Shown piece after piece: positions 1-10,210 of a stretch of DNA of 64,000 bases. The position numbers and the translations under genes are program-made. The notes beneath the pieces were generated by a model, which had not been told where the DNA came from, ran no database searches, and worked only from the letters and a program-made list of their open reading frames with translations. Location: NCBI GenBank assembly GCA_038087015.1, contig JASBNA010000009.1:806001-870000 (forward strand), given 5' to 3'. Origin of the DNA: Cerrena zonata. Taxonomy: Eukaryota; Basidiomycota; Agaricomycetes; Polyporales; Cerrenaceae. Within the stretch, counting starts at the first letter, position 1. The number at the start of each line of letters is the position of its first letter.

Positions 1-2615
1 CCTTGTGGACTTGACGGGAGCTGTGGGGGACAGCGGTTGAAATGGTTGATCCTTCGAAGTGGACTTGCGCAGGGATTGCCCGAACGAAATTGTTCGGGGA
101 GACCTAGGCGACATAATATCGTTGTTCATAGACGAGGTCGAGGGAGACTTGGAAAGCTTGCCAAGTGCATTTGAGAAAGACCATTTCTTCGACGGAGTCT
201 TGTGAGAATTCGTAGAGGATGTGGTAGGAGTCGTAGGTTGAGTCGTAGGCCTGTGAGCAGTCAGAGACCGGTGCTTGGAAGGGGTGGTTGGGAATGCAAC
301 AGGTTCCAACGTGGGTCCGACTCTATCACGATCACTGTTGTCCTCGCGTGGTCGCTGTACCTGTACCTGTTCCCTGTCAGAGTCCCTCTTTTCCTGTGGT
401 TTGTCCTCAGTAGGCTCAGTAACGGTCACTTGCATACTACCAGCAGTTGAAGGTGGCTTGTAGGAAGTGAAGTCCTTGGGTAGAGGAGGGACAGGTGGGA
501 CGAGGTGCTCATCGAGTCCATCAGAGGCAAGAGCTGCAGCACGGTCGCGGAGGTGTCCTTCAGCAGAGATACTGGAGATATCACTACCTGCACTGTTTCG
601 TCGGCCTTTGCTCGTAGAATGTCTATTTGAAAGCGCGGAGACAGAGGTAACACTGGTGGCAGCCGAAAGCGAGGCAGAGTCACGCGAGCTCGTGGTCGGT
701 GTACTAGTATATGTAGTTGAACCACCAGAGCCCCGTTTGGGTGTAAAGCTGGACCTCGCGCTCGCGTTTCCTGGCTTCTTGACAGTCTTTTCCAAAGAAG
801 GCGACGAGCTCGATTGGGTCTCTCCTCCGGTTACAGGAGGAGATTGCTCAGCAGCTTCGACTTGTGAACCATCGGTAGCAATCCCTAATCCAACAGGTTG
901 TTTCTGACCGGCATTCATCGAATCCTTCTTATCTTTATTAGACAGAGAAGTATGAGTACTAATCCGTCGACTAGCACGCCGAGTCTGGTTCTCCGGGGTC
1001 GACGGAGCAGGAGCTCCAGGATTCTTAACAGGCGTGCCAGGTCGGCTCGAACTCCCGACCCTCGAGTGACCACCAATGCTCGAACGCGCTCGTGCACTTC
1101 TGCCGGATATGCCGTCGAGCTTTCGTAGAGCTTCGACAGTAGCTTGATCGTCCAAATCTGACCAGCCCTCTTGAGTTCCGCGAAGCAAGGAATGAGCAAC
1201 GTGGGCAGCGCTATGAGTGGATTGTTGAGAGTCACGTTGAGATACATGATTGAGCGAATTGCTGTTCGAATCCCGGTGTCGCAAGAACTGTTGAATGTTC
1301 GAAGAAGATGGCGATGGAGGCAGATGCGAGAAGTCAGTGGTGTGGACGCGACGTGAGTGCAAGGTTTCACCGTGGCTGGAAGATGATGAACTGGCAGATG
1401 TTTGTCTCGTGTGTTTTACGTTAACAGAGAGTGTATCACGTCTACGCTCCTTGACTTTCTCTCGAGGCGAGGTTGCAGATGGAATACCTACTCCCAAGCT
1501 CCGGTGTCTGCGAACGGACGTCTTGTCCTTCTCCGAGGAGTTTGAGTGCTTCGAGGTGAGTTTGCCGTTGAGATCCAGCTCAAACTCTTCAGATGTCCGC
1601 TTCCGAGCACCACGCATCGGCGACATGAACGATGTTGGAGGTGTAGCAAGAGCTTCACTGGATGTGCTGAACGCCTCACCAAGCGACATCGGCTTTTTCT
1701 CTGGTGTGCTTGGAAGCGGCAGATCAGGCACTGGCTCATCCACAGGTTTGGGCTGCCGTGGATAGAGGATCTCTTCACCCCCGCTTTCGCTTGCCATGGA
1801 CCGTTTGCTACGAAGCGGCGGTGGCGCAGGTGGGATATCCAAATCCTACATATGCCAGCTTAGCAACCCACGTTCAGGACGATGTGATATTAGATACTAC
1901 GCACCTCAATCTGCTCATCACCTTCGCCATCGATAGCCTCGATAGTCCAAGGACTGTCGGGCATGTCGTTTTCGTACTCTCCTGGTTGTGGTAGCTGGAC
2001 CTCGTTGTCGTCTTCCTCTGGGAGTTCGTCTACCTGCGAGTCTATAAAGTCTCTGTCTAGCTCCTGATGATGTCGTTCTCTCCTGGACCAGCGAGGAGTC
2101 GCCAGTTCACCCACGCCAATGAGGCCTCTGCGGTCGATGGAGGCAGGATCTTTGCCGGGCGTGACGGGTTCGTGTACGTTGGTGCTCATGTCGGGCGTCT
2201 TTGGTAGTAGGGCGTTCGTTGGCATCGGGGGCAGTGGGGATTCGGGAGGAGTGCTTATGCCGAAATAGTAGGGGTCGAGAGAGGATGTTGCAGATGGCGA
2301 ACGGGGCTGCTGTTCATGATCCGTCACGGAGAGTTGATCGCGAGCTGAAGTGGCAGAATCGGTTGAACGCGAGACTTGCAGTTGCGGCTAGAAAAAGAGG
2401 TTAGATTAGGGAGAGTGTGGTAGATAGGATGGCAATAGACATGCCTGGTGTGCATCTGAGGGGCGATGGGGCTCGTAACGGACGTCACCATCTGAGGCGG
2501 CCTTGGGATCAGCGGAAAAAGCGAGTGCAGGGGGTCTGTCTCTCCTTTTGGAGCGGGACTTGTCATTTGCGGCAGAGGGCGTTTGGGTGATAGTGGGCGA
2601 AGCAGGCGCAGACAT
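1..2615 (-). CDS. N-terminal region of a DYRK/Pom1-like protein kinase (truncated by window edge)
   Basis: Three exons read in one frame: 2615-2445, 2387-1905 and 1845-1, giving 833 residues and still open at base 1. The start is the ATG at 2615 (MSAPASPTITQ). The protein is Ser/Thr/Pro-rich and disordered, with many TP and SP sites. Pieces such as GTQEGWSDLDDQ, ALRKLDGISGRSARAR and KKWSFSNALGKLSKSP look like the conserved N-terminal blocks of basidiomycete DYRK2/Pom1-type kinases, which set cell polarity and size. The kinase domain itself would lie off the left edge, so this call rests on recollected similarity of the N-terminal blocks only. Another long regulatory protein is possible. The first intron (2444-2388) has a GC donor (gcatgt) and a TAG acceptor; the second is GT-AG. 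Confidence 0.5.
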
Positions 2616-3709
2616 GAGGACAGGAGCGTAAAGAGTGAATTAATGAAAAGGAGAGACAAGAGGACCAGACTCGAAAGCAGAGGGATGGGGCGATACCAGT
2701 CGGATGAAGATAGAGGGACGAGGAAAGCGAGAGATGCGAGGCGAAGGGTGTGCGTGCCACCGTCGTTTGGGGTGGTGTGGGCGTCGGTGATGGGGGTGAG
2801 GACGTCAGGCGGGGATGGTGAGGACGTCGAGGACGGAGGGAGACATTTCACAGCTCAGAGTGCTCGCTTGTTCTCCTTGATCATCCTTGCTCAAACTCGT
2901 GTTCCTGTTTGCGCCTGTTTGCTCTGGGTGGCGATTCTCTCGTAACATAACTTTTGACATGGCTCTGTTATTACGAATGATACAAATACGTGCTGGTACT
3001 CGTGCAGGGTCTATTGCTGTTATCTCATTGGGTGCTTTGTCGCTGTCAGACATATATCGCACACTATGAACGTCCCCGGTTTGCAAGCCTTGTGATGATT
3101 AGCGCCTGTATGAAATCTACGTGTGAAGACAGATACTTGTCGACCTCGCGCACGTATTCTTAGTAGTTCGGACGATAGCAGAGTGCGTCGAGACGTAAAT
3201 GAGCGTGCAGAGGTGACATTTGAGCCGAGATGCCAGAGTCCGCGATCACGTAACAGACGGCGTGAGAACTGGCGTACGAGGGATATATTGGGGCTCCGCG
3301 GAGGGGGGTCGAGCTGGATTCTTTCGCTCTCCGACGCAGCTCTCCGACTCTTTCATTGTCCCCCGCCCCGCCCCGCCATTTTTGGTCGGAGCAGCCTTGG
3401 TGGTAAGCACTCAGCGAACATCCTCCCCGCACCGCTTCACGTCGTCCATCCTCGTGAGTGTCTTCCTCCTTGCTCGTCGTCTCCCACGTCCTCATCGCCG
3501 CACACCATGTCCAAGGCCGCCCCCCGCCCATCGCCAGGCCCATCTCAGCTGCCTCCTGTCATACTAGCCTGCCTCGCTTCGCAGCACGTGTGACCTCGAC
3601 CTCACCGTAAGGCGTCTCCTGCCCCAGCTTTCCCTTCTTCTCAAACCCCCATCGTCGCGCTAACAGCTTAGTCCACTAATTGCATATCCAACCATCTCGT
3701 GCCGTCCCA
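2616..3709. other. Intergenic, divergent promoter region
   Basis: This 1.1 kb stretch separates two divergently transcribed genes and must hold both promoters. It contains a GC-rich patch with CCCCGCCCCGCC near 3361 and a CT-rich leader before the transcription factor ATG at 3710. No convincing ORF with coding character was found; the reading frames seen here are short and low in conserved content. Confidence 0.5.
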
Positions 3710-4821
3710 ATGGGAGACACCGGCCCCGACAACGAGGCTACCAACCAGCTTCACCAGGCCTCCTCCTCCTCCGACACTACCACTCCCACCACCCCGCCAC
3801 AAGACACCGTCTCACCCTCGATGACCGTCCATCCCGTCAATTCCGGCGGTGGGGTCACCACCACCTTCTCGGGTATGCCCATGCACATGTACCCTTTCCC
3901 GCCTGGAATGGTCAACAACAATGCGCCTCGCACAAAGCGCAGGCAGGTCAAGAACGCCTGCACAAACTGCCAGAAGGCATGCAAGAAATGCGACGACGCT
4001 CGACCGTGCCTCCGCTGTGTCAAATACGGCATCGCGGAGGAATGCATCGATTCTCAGCGCAAGGAACGCCAGAAGGGGATCAAACGAGGGCCTTACAAGA
4101 AGCGCGATGGAAAATGTGAGTATTTTGCATAATCCCTCTTTGTCCTCCTCTTCATTCCCCCGCATTCCCACCGTATCTGACATATTCAATGCTTCCGCTC
4201 CCCACGCTCTCCTTTCATACCCTCCTCTTCCAATCTTCATATATCTCATTACCGCCGATCTTAGCCAGCACTGTCGATCAGCAGCTCGACGTGTCGGTGC
4301 AGCCAACCTCGAGCCACTTGTCGGCTGCGACATCTGCGGCTTCTGCAGGAGCTCCTCAAGTAGTTCCCTATGCAATGCCCTTCCCTGGCTTCATGCAGTA
4401 CCCTACTGCTATGTCTGGCAAGCCTGGTGAAGCACCATTCCTGATGCCTCAGATCGTCTTCGCGCCTCTCCCCTCTGGCCCAATGCAAGATGGTGAGAAC
4501 CCCACTGCTGCTTATCCCCACACCCAGTTGTACCCTATTGCACTAGCTGGGTACCCTGGATATCCCCACCCTGTCATGCTTCCACCTCAGGTTAGGCCAG
4601 ATCAGCAAATGATGATGATGGCAGCCCCTCCTTACGGCTACCAGGCAGCTCCATCCTATGTAAAGAGCCCTACTCGTGAGATGCCAAACAATGACGTTGG
4701 TACATCGTCTTCGGCCATGGAACAAGCTAGTAGCTCTCGTCGCGACAACAGGATCGATCACGGTCGCGTGAACGAGGGCATGTCTAGCTCCCATGCTTCT
4801 GGTAGTGGGAGCAGGGACTGA
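3710..4821 (+). CDS. Zn2Cys6 (fungal binuclear cluster) transcription factor
   Basis: Two exons, 3710-4115 and 4265-4821, joined in phase 1, give 320 residues. An in-frame TTG upstream at 3680 is not a fungal start, so the ATG at 3710 (MGDTGPDNEA) was chosen. Residues about 85-115 form a zinc cluster with spacing C-x2-C-x6-C-x5-C-x2-C-x8-C (ACTNCQKACKKCDDARPC and onward), preceded by basic RTKRRQVKN and followed by the basic block KRGPYKKRDGK. The rest is disordered and rich in Pro, Met, Ser and Tyr, a likely activation region. No fungal_trans middle domain is seen, so it is a short member of the family. It should act in the nucleus; target genes cannot be told from sequence. Confidence 0.88.
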
Positions 4822-6426
4822 TCGTATTGGTATGTACACTGATTGCTTATTGCTTAACTCCGGTCTCTATGTATGCATCAACTGACGATGCTCCCTCGAA
4901 CAGACGGCGGAATCGTCATCTGTATTATAGCGTCAAGAATGACACTTTCCTTTCCTGGTATCGATTGTGGATCTAATCGTGTACGATAGTGTTGGATTTT
5001 CCCCTCCTCGTGTTTCCTTGTTTCTATACTGTGTCTTAGGTTTCGTGTTTTGAGCGCCTCGTATTCTCTCCCATCTATGCCCCCTTCCTTTGCCTCTCTT
5101 GCCTCCCCCATCGTGTTTCTTACCTTGTCCTCTACGTGTCTCATATCTTCGTGTGTTGACGCTTGTACTAACTACTACCTCCGGACCTCATATTCATCGT
5201 GTGTGTTGTGTTGCGTATATCGCGCTTAACCCCTTGGGCCTTGAACCTAAAGTTTTATAAGCACCAACAACAAAAGCCCTTATATCCGTTCCTCCGTAAG
5301 TCCGATCCCCTCGATCCTCGTCGGCGTGATCTATACTGTACTTCAATATTCAATTGTCGCGTTCACACTCATTCACTTGTTGCCGTCGGTATCTTCATAT
5401 GTATTGGTGCCAAGCCAAGGTCCGAAGGAGATCGTTCCTGTTTCGGCACGAATTTGTCGATGTGGGGGAACGCGGGGTACGGAGTTGTTGGTTTTAGACA
5501 TGATCAGTCTGTTTTTAGGCTCGTTGACGACCGACTTGGAGCTCCGCGAGGGAGATACGGACGTTTTGATGTGAATTCGGAGGCTTTTTTGAGTGTCGTT
5601 GTCAATGTGATGAGGGGGAGATGGCGTAAAGATGAACCGGGGATGTGAATTTGACAGAGTGAAGTGGCTTTTGGAAGTACTTGGGCTATAAAGCTTAAGT
5701 GATAGTAGCTGTAATAGTGCATGCGTTATGTAGGTGAGGCCTGTTGGAAAGCAGACAGTCTTATATGATATACAGTACCTTAATATTGAGTCACTGGACA
5801 ACCTCGCCAGCGTATGACGTTGAAATATGCTGAGCCACACTATGGGGATTGAATGGGGAATCATGATGCAGTGTATATCAATGGCAAACAATGAAAGATA
5901 ACTGGAAATGAAAATACCGTTCTAATACTACGGCATTTCCTAGTCTCCGTGGTCCACCGAAGGTGGGATGACAGCTGATCCCAGCCTTAGCGTATGGGCA
6001 TTTCCACTCTTAGCTAAAAATGATTCAAATCATCCTCGGTTCAATTTCGTACCTTCTTTACGTTGGACTGCTGCTTATTTCTCCCTTCCTCTGTCGGGCC
6101 TGTACCAAGTTTCACCACCAAGCACGCTTCCAAGTTACTGTTCTGGCAGCTCCACAAGAGCCTGAGGACGGGTGTAGATGATGTTCTATCTTGTTAGTAT
6201 CGGGAATTTCAGGAAGTGTGTTTGAAAGGGAAAAAAACATCGATTCTTCGGGGTATATTAGTACAAAGAGGGGTGAGAAGCGAGACACGAGCTCAATGGG
6301 ATTAAGCCCCCAAAACAGTATGTCGTCAAATTCCTAAATCAGAGTATTTATAATATGAGCAGACATATCAAGGTACGACGATCAAACGACATACCCTTAT
6401 ACATAACATGTTGAAGAAAGCAAACT
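4822..6426. other. Intergenic region between convergent genes
   Basis: The 3' untranslated region of the transcription factor (about 4822-5200, T-rich) is followed by AT-rich sequence up to the stop of the first pseudokinase at 6427. Several open frames occur on both strands near 5200-5900, but they begin on non-ATG codons or show no conserved motif or splice structure. I see no gene here. From 6292 the sequence already resembles the region at 8162, as part of the tandem duplication. Confidence 0.5.
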
Positions 6427-7605
6427 TCAAGAAGTCATCTCTCGCCTCTCGATAGTCTCCAGCTCCTTATGCACCTCTTTCATTGACGGCCTCTCCTTCG
6501 GATTTGTTGACCAACAACGCACTATCAGTTCCCACATCTCATCTGTACACCAATTCTCCTTCCACCCTTTGAAGTCTCGAAGTGGCTTCCCGCCTTGGAG
6601 GACCCAAAGAGTTATCTTTTTCCCTCTAAGCTCGGAGAATGGCCTGCGTCCTGAGAGACAGGCATACATGACCATACCGAAAGAGTAGACGTCGGACGCT
6701 TGCTCATCAGCAAGCTCACATCCGACTTGCGACATGTCCGACTTGAGAGCCTCGGGTGCGAGCCAACGTGATGATTTATCCGCGAATATCTCTTCGTCGG
6801 CTCCAATTGCGCCGAAATCACAAATAAGAGCATCTAAGTCGTCTGAGACGAGGATATGGCTCTAAAAAGTTAGATTAGCGGGAAGGTATTGGAAGGCGAA
6901 GGTATGATACGTACAGTTGTTACTAGAGGATAAAGATATGTCAACTGATGAGAATAAACTGAATGAATATCACGTACAATAACCGTGAGCCATGCCCTCC
7001 TCATGGAGATACGTGAGGCCTTTCGAGGCGCCTACAAGCTATATAGGGTCGAAATATTAGATAACCTGCTGAAGCCTCGAGTGGTTGATGGGTAGCACGT
7101 ACCAAGCGAAGTCGAACTAATGTGGATGGGTTCTCCCGCGTCACAAACCTGGGTGAAGAGTGAGTATTCGCACATAAATTTAGAAGAAAGATTACCATAC
7201 TTGAGGAGACCGCCGTTAGATTGCCAAGGAGAGATAATGTATCGAGGGTCATTCGAGATCGTATCCCTTACAACCCCTAGGAATGGGAGGATATTTGGGT
7301 GGTTCACCCTTGACCAGTTATGTATTTCGTTTCTGAACGCCTTCATGACGAAAACAAAGAAGAGAATATGTATCAATATCGGTGCATGACAGAGAATCAT
7401 TCTTAAAACACACCTCCACTGCCTTCTCGTTTTTTATCAGGAATCTTCGAAGCTCTTTGAGAGCAACTGATTCTATTCTAGACTGTATTTCGGCCCTCCA
7501 TACGTCGTTACGCCTTGAGGCACGAGCGAGTTCTTTGCCTCGAATTGATGCCTCATCCAGGGACTCGCCTGTAAAATCCTGAGAAGAAGTGTGTGTGTCA
7601 GACAT
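6427..7605 (-). CDS. Stand-alone TKL-type pseudokinase, paralogue 1
   Basis: Six exons: 7605-7414, 7340-7201, 7148-7103, 7038-6978, 6922-6915 (8 bases) and 6861-6427. All junctions keep frame and give 293 residues. The protein is essentially a bare kinase domain. The N-lobe has VALKEL (Lys 50 kept), but the glycine loop is replaced by SRRNDVW. HPNILPFLGVV matches the αC-β4 region. The catalytic loop reads HGYLTTSHILVS, where active relatives have HGDLKxxNILVS: the catalytic Asp is Tyr, and the Lys and Asn are also lost. DFG (ICDFGA), APE (RWLAPEAL) and DVYSFGMVMY are kept. No catalysis is expected; nucleotide binding is possible. A TATA box lies about 110 bases upstream. Confidence 0.85.
6915..6922 (-). 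other. 8-base microexon encoding the catalytic-loop core
   Basis: The exon TAACAACT is flanked by CTCTAG upstream and GTACGT downstream on the minus strand. It enters in phase 1 and leaves in phase 0, coding Leu-Thr-Thr between HGY and SHILV. The same exon exists in the two neighbouring paralogues (8815-8822 and 11169-11176). Confidence 0.8.
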
Positions 7606-8280
7606 AGTAAAGAGATTAGAAAATAGCAAGGATTCGGTGGGTACTAGGTTGAGATTCTTTTGATGCTAGTAGGAAAGGAAGAGAGAATTGTGGCGATAGA
7701 ATAGTGCCTCGCCCCATATATACCACCATACATAGGTCCTAGCGGGGCGTAGTTTAACTCCTAGACAATAGCCTATTGTCGCAAGACAAAGTGGCAACAG
7801 GAATCACATTGTCAACATCGTCACGGTAGCCTTTTGTAGGTTCGACCCCCTTTCCCATGTAGTCGCGAAGGTCATAACTTGGGATATACTGATGGCCAAG
7901 GGTCATTCCGCAGTAAATATGCAGCAAAATTATCAGGCTTGGATACTATCCAATCTTCCAAAGATGAATATGCGAGTGAAGTTATGCGAGTCAAGAGTCA
8001 TCGCAACTGCGCCACCGTCACCAAACCCGATTTCCTAATAAGGATGGTCCTGTGGTAATACGTCCTGTATTCAATAGTCGAAGATGTCTGCCTGAGTCGT
8101 AGCAACCTTTTTAATTGCGTTTGCTAGTTGTGTTCCTAAGCTACAAAGATACAATAGACGAGCTCAATGGGATTGGGTTCCAAAAGTACTACTTCGCCAT
8201 GTTCCCACATCAGAGCACGAGTAGTAATGCAGAATATATATGTAGACGTATCAAGGAGCAATAGTAAAAATGATATACAT
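7606..8280. other. Intergenic region between pseudokinase paralogues
   Basis: Holds the promoter of the downstream gene (TATA box at 7716-7722) and duplicated noncoding sequence that matches 9600-10105. No ORF with coding character was found. Confidence 0.6.
7716..7722 (-). promoter_or_regulatory. TATA box of pseudokinase paralogue 1
   Basis: ATATATA lies about 110 bases upstream of the ATG at 7605, in a block (GTGGCGATAGAA, then TATA) that recurs upstream of paralogue 2 at 9592-9599. Confidence 0.6.
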
Positions 8281-9510
8281 TTATATACAACATGTAGAAG
8301 ATAACATATATTCAAGAGTCATCTCCCGCCTCTCGATAGTCTCCAGCTCCTTGTGTACTTCTTTCATTGACGGTCTCTCTTTCGGATTTGTTGACCAACA
8401 CCGCATCATCAAATTCCACATCTCATCTGTACACCAATTCTTCTTCCACTTCTGCCTCCACTCATCTGATTCCCGACGTGGCTTCGTGCCCTTATAGATC
8501 TTGGCATACATCAGTGCCGACGTCTTAAGCTCGGCAAATGGCTTAAATCCTGCAAGACAGGCGTACATGATCATACCGAAAGAATAGACGTCGCATGCTT
8601 GCTCATCAGAAAGCTCAAGTCTGACTTGTAACAAAGCCGACCCGAGGGCTTCAGGTGCGAGCCAACATGTTTCTCTATCTGCAGCCGTCCTTTCGTCAGC
8701 TTCGGTTGCGCCCATATCACAGATAAGGGCATCTGTGTCATCGGAGACAAGGATGTGGGTCTGAAAAGTAAGATTAGCGGGAAAAGATTGAAGAGGCGGA
8801 GGTATATTACGAACAGGTTTTACTAGAGGACGAAGATGTATCAACTGCTAATGAAGATAAAATGAACGAACAGTACGTACAATAGCCGTGAGCCATATCT
8901 ATTTCATGGAGAAAGACTAGACCCTTTGATGCTCTTGTAAGCTATAAAGAGTCGAAATAACATGTAATTCACTGATGTCCTGAATGATTAATGGGTATCA
9001 CATACCAAGTGAAGTCGAACTAATGTGGGTGGTTCTGCCCACTGCACGTAGCTGGATGGGAGAGTGAGTATTCGCACATAGATTCAAAATAAAGATGACC
9101 ATACCAGAGGATATCTCCATTCAACTGCCAAGGAGAAACAATGCATCGAGGATTATCCGAGTTCGTGTCCCTCACTACCCCTAGGAATGGGAGGATGTTT
9201 GGATGGTTCATCCATGACAAGTTATGTATTTCTTCCTTGAATTCCTTGCAAGATGGAAAATAAAGAAGAGGATAAGTATTAATAATGGTTGCATCGCTAT
9301 GGGACTCAAATAATCCTACAAACATACCTTTAGTGCTTTCTCTGTCATTGAGTCTGTTCGAAACCCCCTGAGTGCAACTTCCTTGGATCCTATTCGGGCC
9401 CTCCATATGTCGGTACGCCTTTTCCTATAAATGGACCATTTATTTTGGATCAGTGCCCCGTCCGGGAACTCGCCTGTGAAAGACTGAGGAGCAGAGAGCG
9501 TAATAGACAT
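8281..9510 (-). CDS. Stand-alone TKL-type pseudokinase, paralogue 2
   Basis: Six exons: 9510-9328, 9244-9105, 9051-9006, 8941-8881, 8822-8815 and 8760-8281, giving 305 residues. Internal exon sizes (140, 46, 61, 8) equal those of paralogue 1. Decay goes further than in paralogue 1: VALRGF has Arg 48 in place of the ATP-binding Lys, the loop is HGYLKPTHILVS (catalytic Asp to Tyr, Asn to His), and DFG is DMG (ICDMGA). APE (CWLAPEAL) and DVYSFGMIMY remain, and the C-lobe ends with NPKERPSMKEVHKELE, also found in paralogue 1. The fold is probably intact but catalysis is not expected. Its role could be as a binding partner or decoy for related kinases; this is inference. Confidence 0.85.
8815..8822 (-). 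other. 8-base microexon encoding the catalytic-loop core
   Basis: TAAAACCT, entered in phase 1 and left in phase 0, codes Leu-Lys-Pro between HGY and THILV. It is flanked by CTCTAG and a GTTCGT donor. Confidence 0.78.
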
Positions 9511-10210
9511 AGTAGAGAGATGTGAAGATTGAAAGGATTTGACGAGAAGGAAAGGAAGAGAGGGTTGTGGCGATAGAAAAATGCCTTGCCCTATATATAC
9601 CGCCCTGCATGGGTCCTATTGAGCTCTCTCGATTTCCTGGACAATGGTATATTGTGGCAAGGCAAAGTGGCGTTTGATATTATATGTTGAATATCTATTG
9701 CCACTAAGAGAAGCGGTGACCGGTAATCAGCAGTGACGCGGTAGTGGTTTAGATAGAGAGTGTCAATAACGGATTCGCATCTTCATTGTCAGCTAGAATA
9801 TCACATCGTGACCTTCAAGTTGGGCCCGTGTAGTAGTTTCGACGACCCTTTCCGATGCCGTCGCGAGGGCCAAAACTTGGGGTGTACTTATGGTCAGTAT
9901 CAAGGTCGTTCCATAGAACGTATGTATCATTATTGTCAGGCGTAACTATCGAATATTTCACTGAAGTGTGGTTTCAAGTTGAGAGTGCAGTGGGTATGAA
10001 TATGATTGTCCACCAAGATGATACTATCGCAAGTGCGCCACTATTGACACTATAATCAATTTCCTAATAAGGAAGGTTCTGTAGTTCGTCCCGCGTTGAG
10101 CCTTCGGGGAACTAACTTTCTAACTGTATGTAATAGCTGATATAAGACATCACTGACCAATGTAATGATAAGTCAGAGGGATGTGAACACTCAGAGCTCA
10201 ATAATATAGC
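9511..10210. other. Intergenic region upstream of pseudokinase paralogue 2
   Basis: Holds the promoter of paralogue 2 and the distal part of duplication copy 2 up to about 10105. The remainder up to 10210 is the 3' flank of the MLKL-like gene. No gene seen. Confidence 0.55.
9592..9599 (-). promoter_or_regulatory. TATA box of pseudokinase paralogue 2
   Basis: TATATATA lies about 82 bases upstream of the ATG at 9510 and aligns with the TATA box of paralogue 1. Confidence 0.6.

Larger units (their letters stand above)
6292..8095. repeat. Tandem duplication unit, copy 1
   Basis: Copy 1 holds one pseudokinase gene with its promoter. It starts with AGCTCAATGGGATT and ends around ATTTCCTAATAAGGATGG, and each marker has a counterpart in copy 2 (8162 and about 10060). 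Similarity runs through exons, the promoter and flanking noncoding DNA but is broken by many substitutions and small indels, so the duplication is not recent. Confidence 0.7.
8162..10105. repeat. Tandem duplication unit, copy 2
   Basis: Direct-repeat partner of 6292-8095. Matching markers are AGCTCAATGGGATT at its start, the TATA-bearing promoter at about 9560-9620, the TTCGACGACCC segment near 9838 (TTCGACCCCC near 7841 in copy 1), and ATTTCCTAATAAGGAAGG at its end. Confidence 0.7.

Noticed and set aside
1255..1285. tRNA-like B-box (GTTCGAATCCC)
   Set aside because: It lies inside the open coding frame of the DYRK-like gene, with no A-box, acceptor stem or terminator around it.
1..1850. Long plus-strand frames opposite the DYRK-like gene
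   Set aside because: These are antisense shadows; the minus-strand frame has the consistent intron structure and low-complexity Ser/Pro protein sense.
5199..5891. Overlapping open frames on both strands
   Set aside because: They lack conserved motifs, coding-like codon use and splice continuation.
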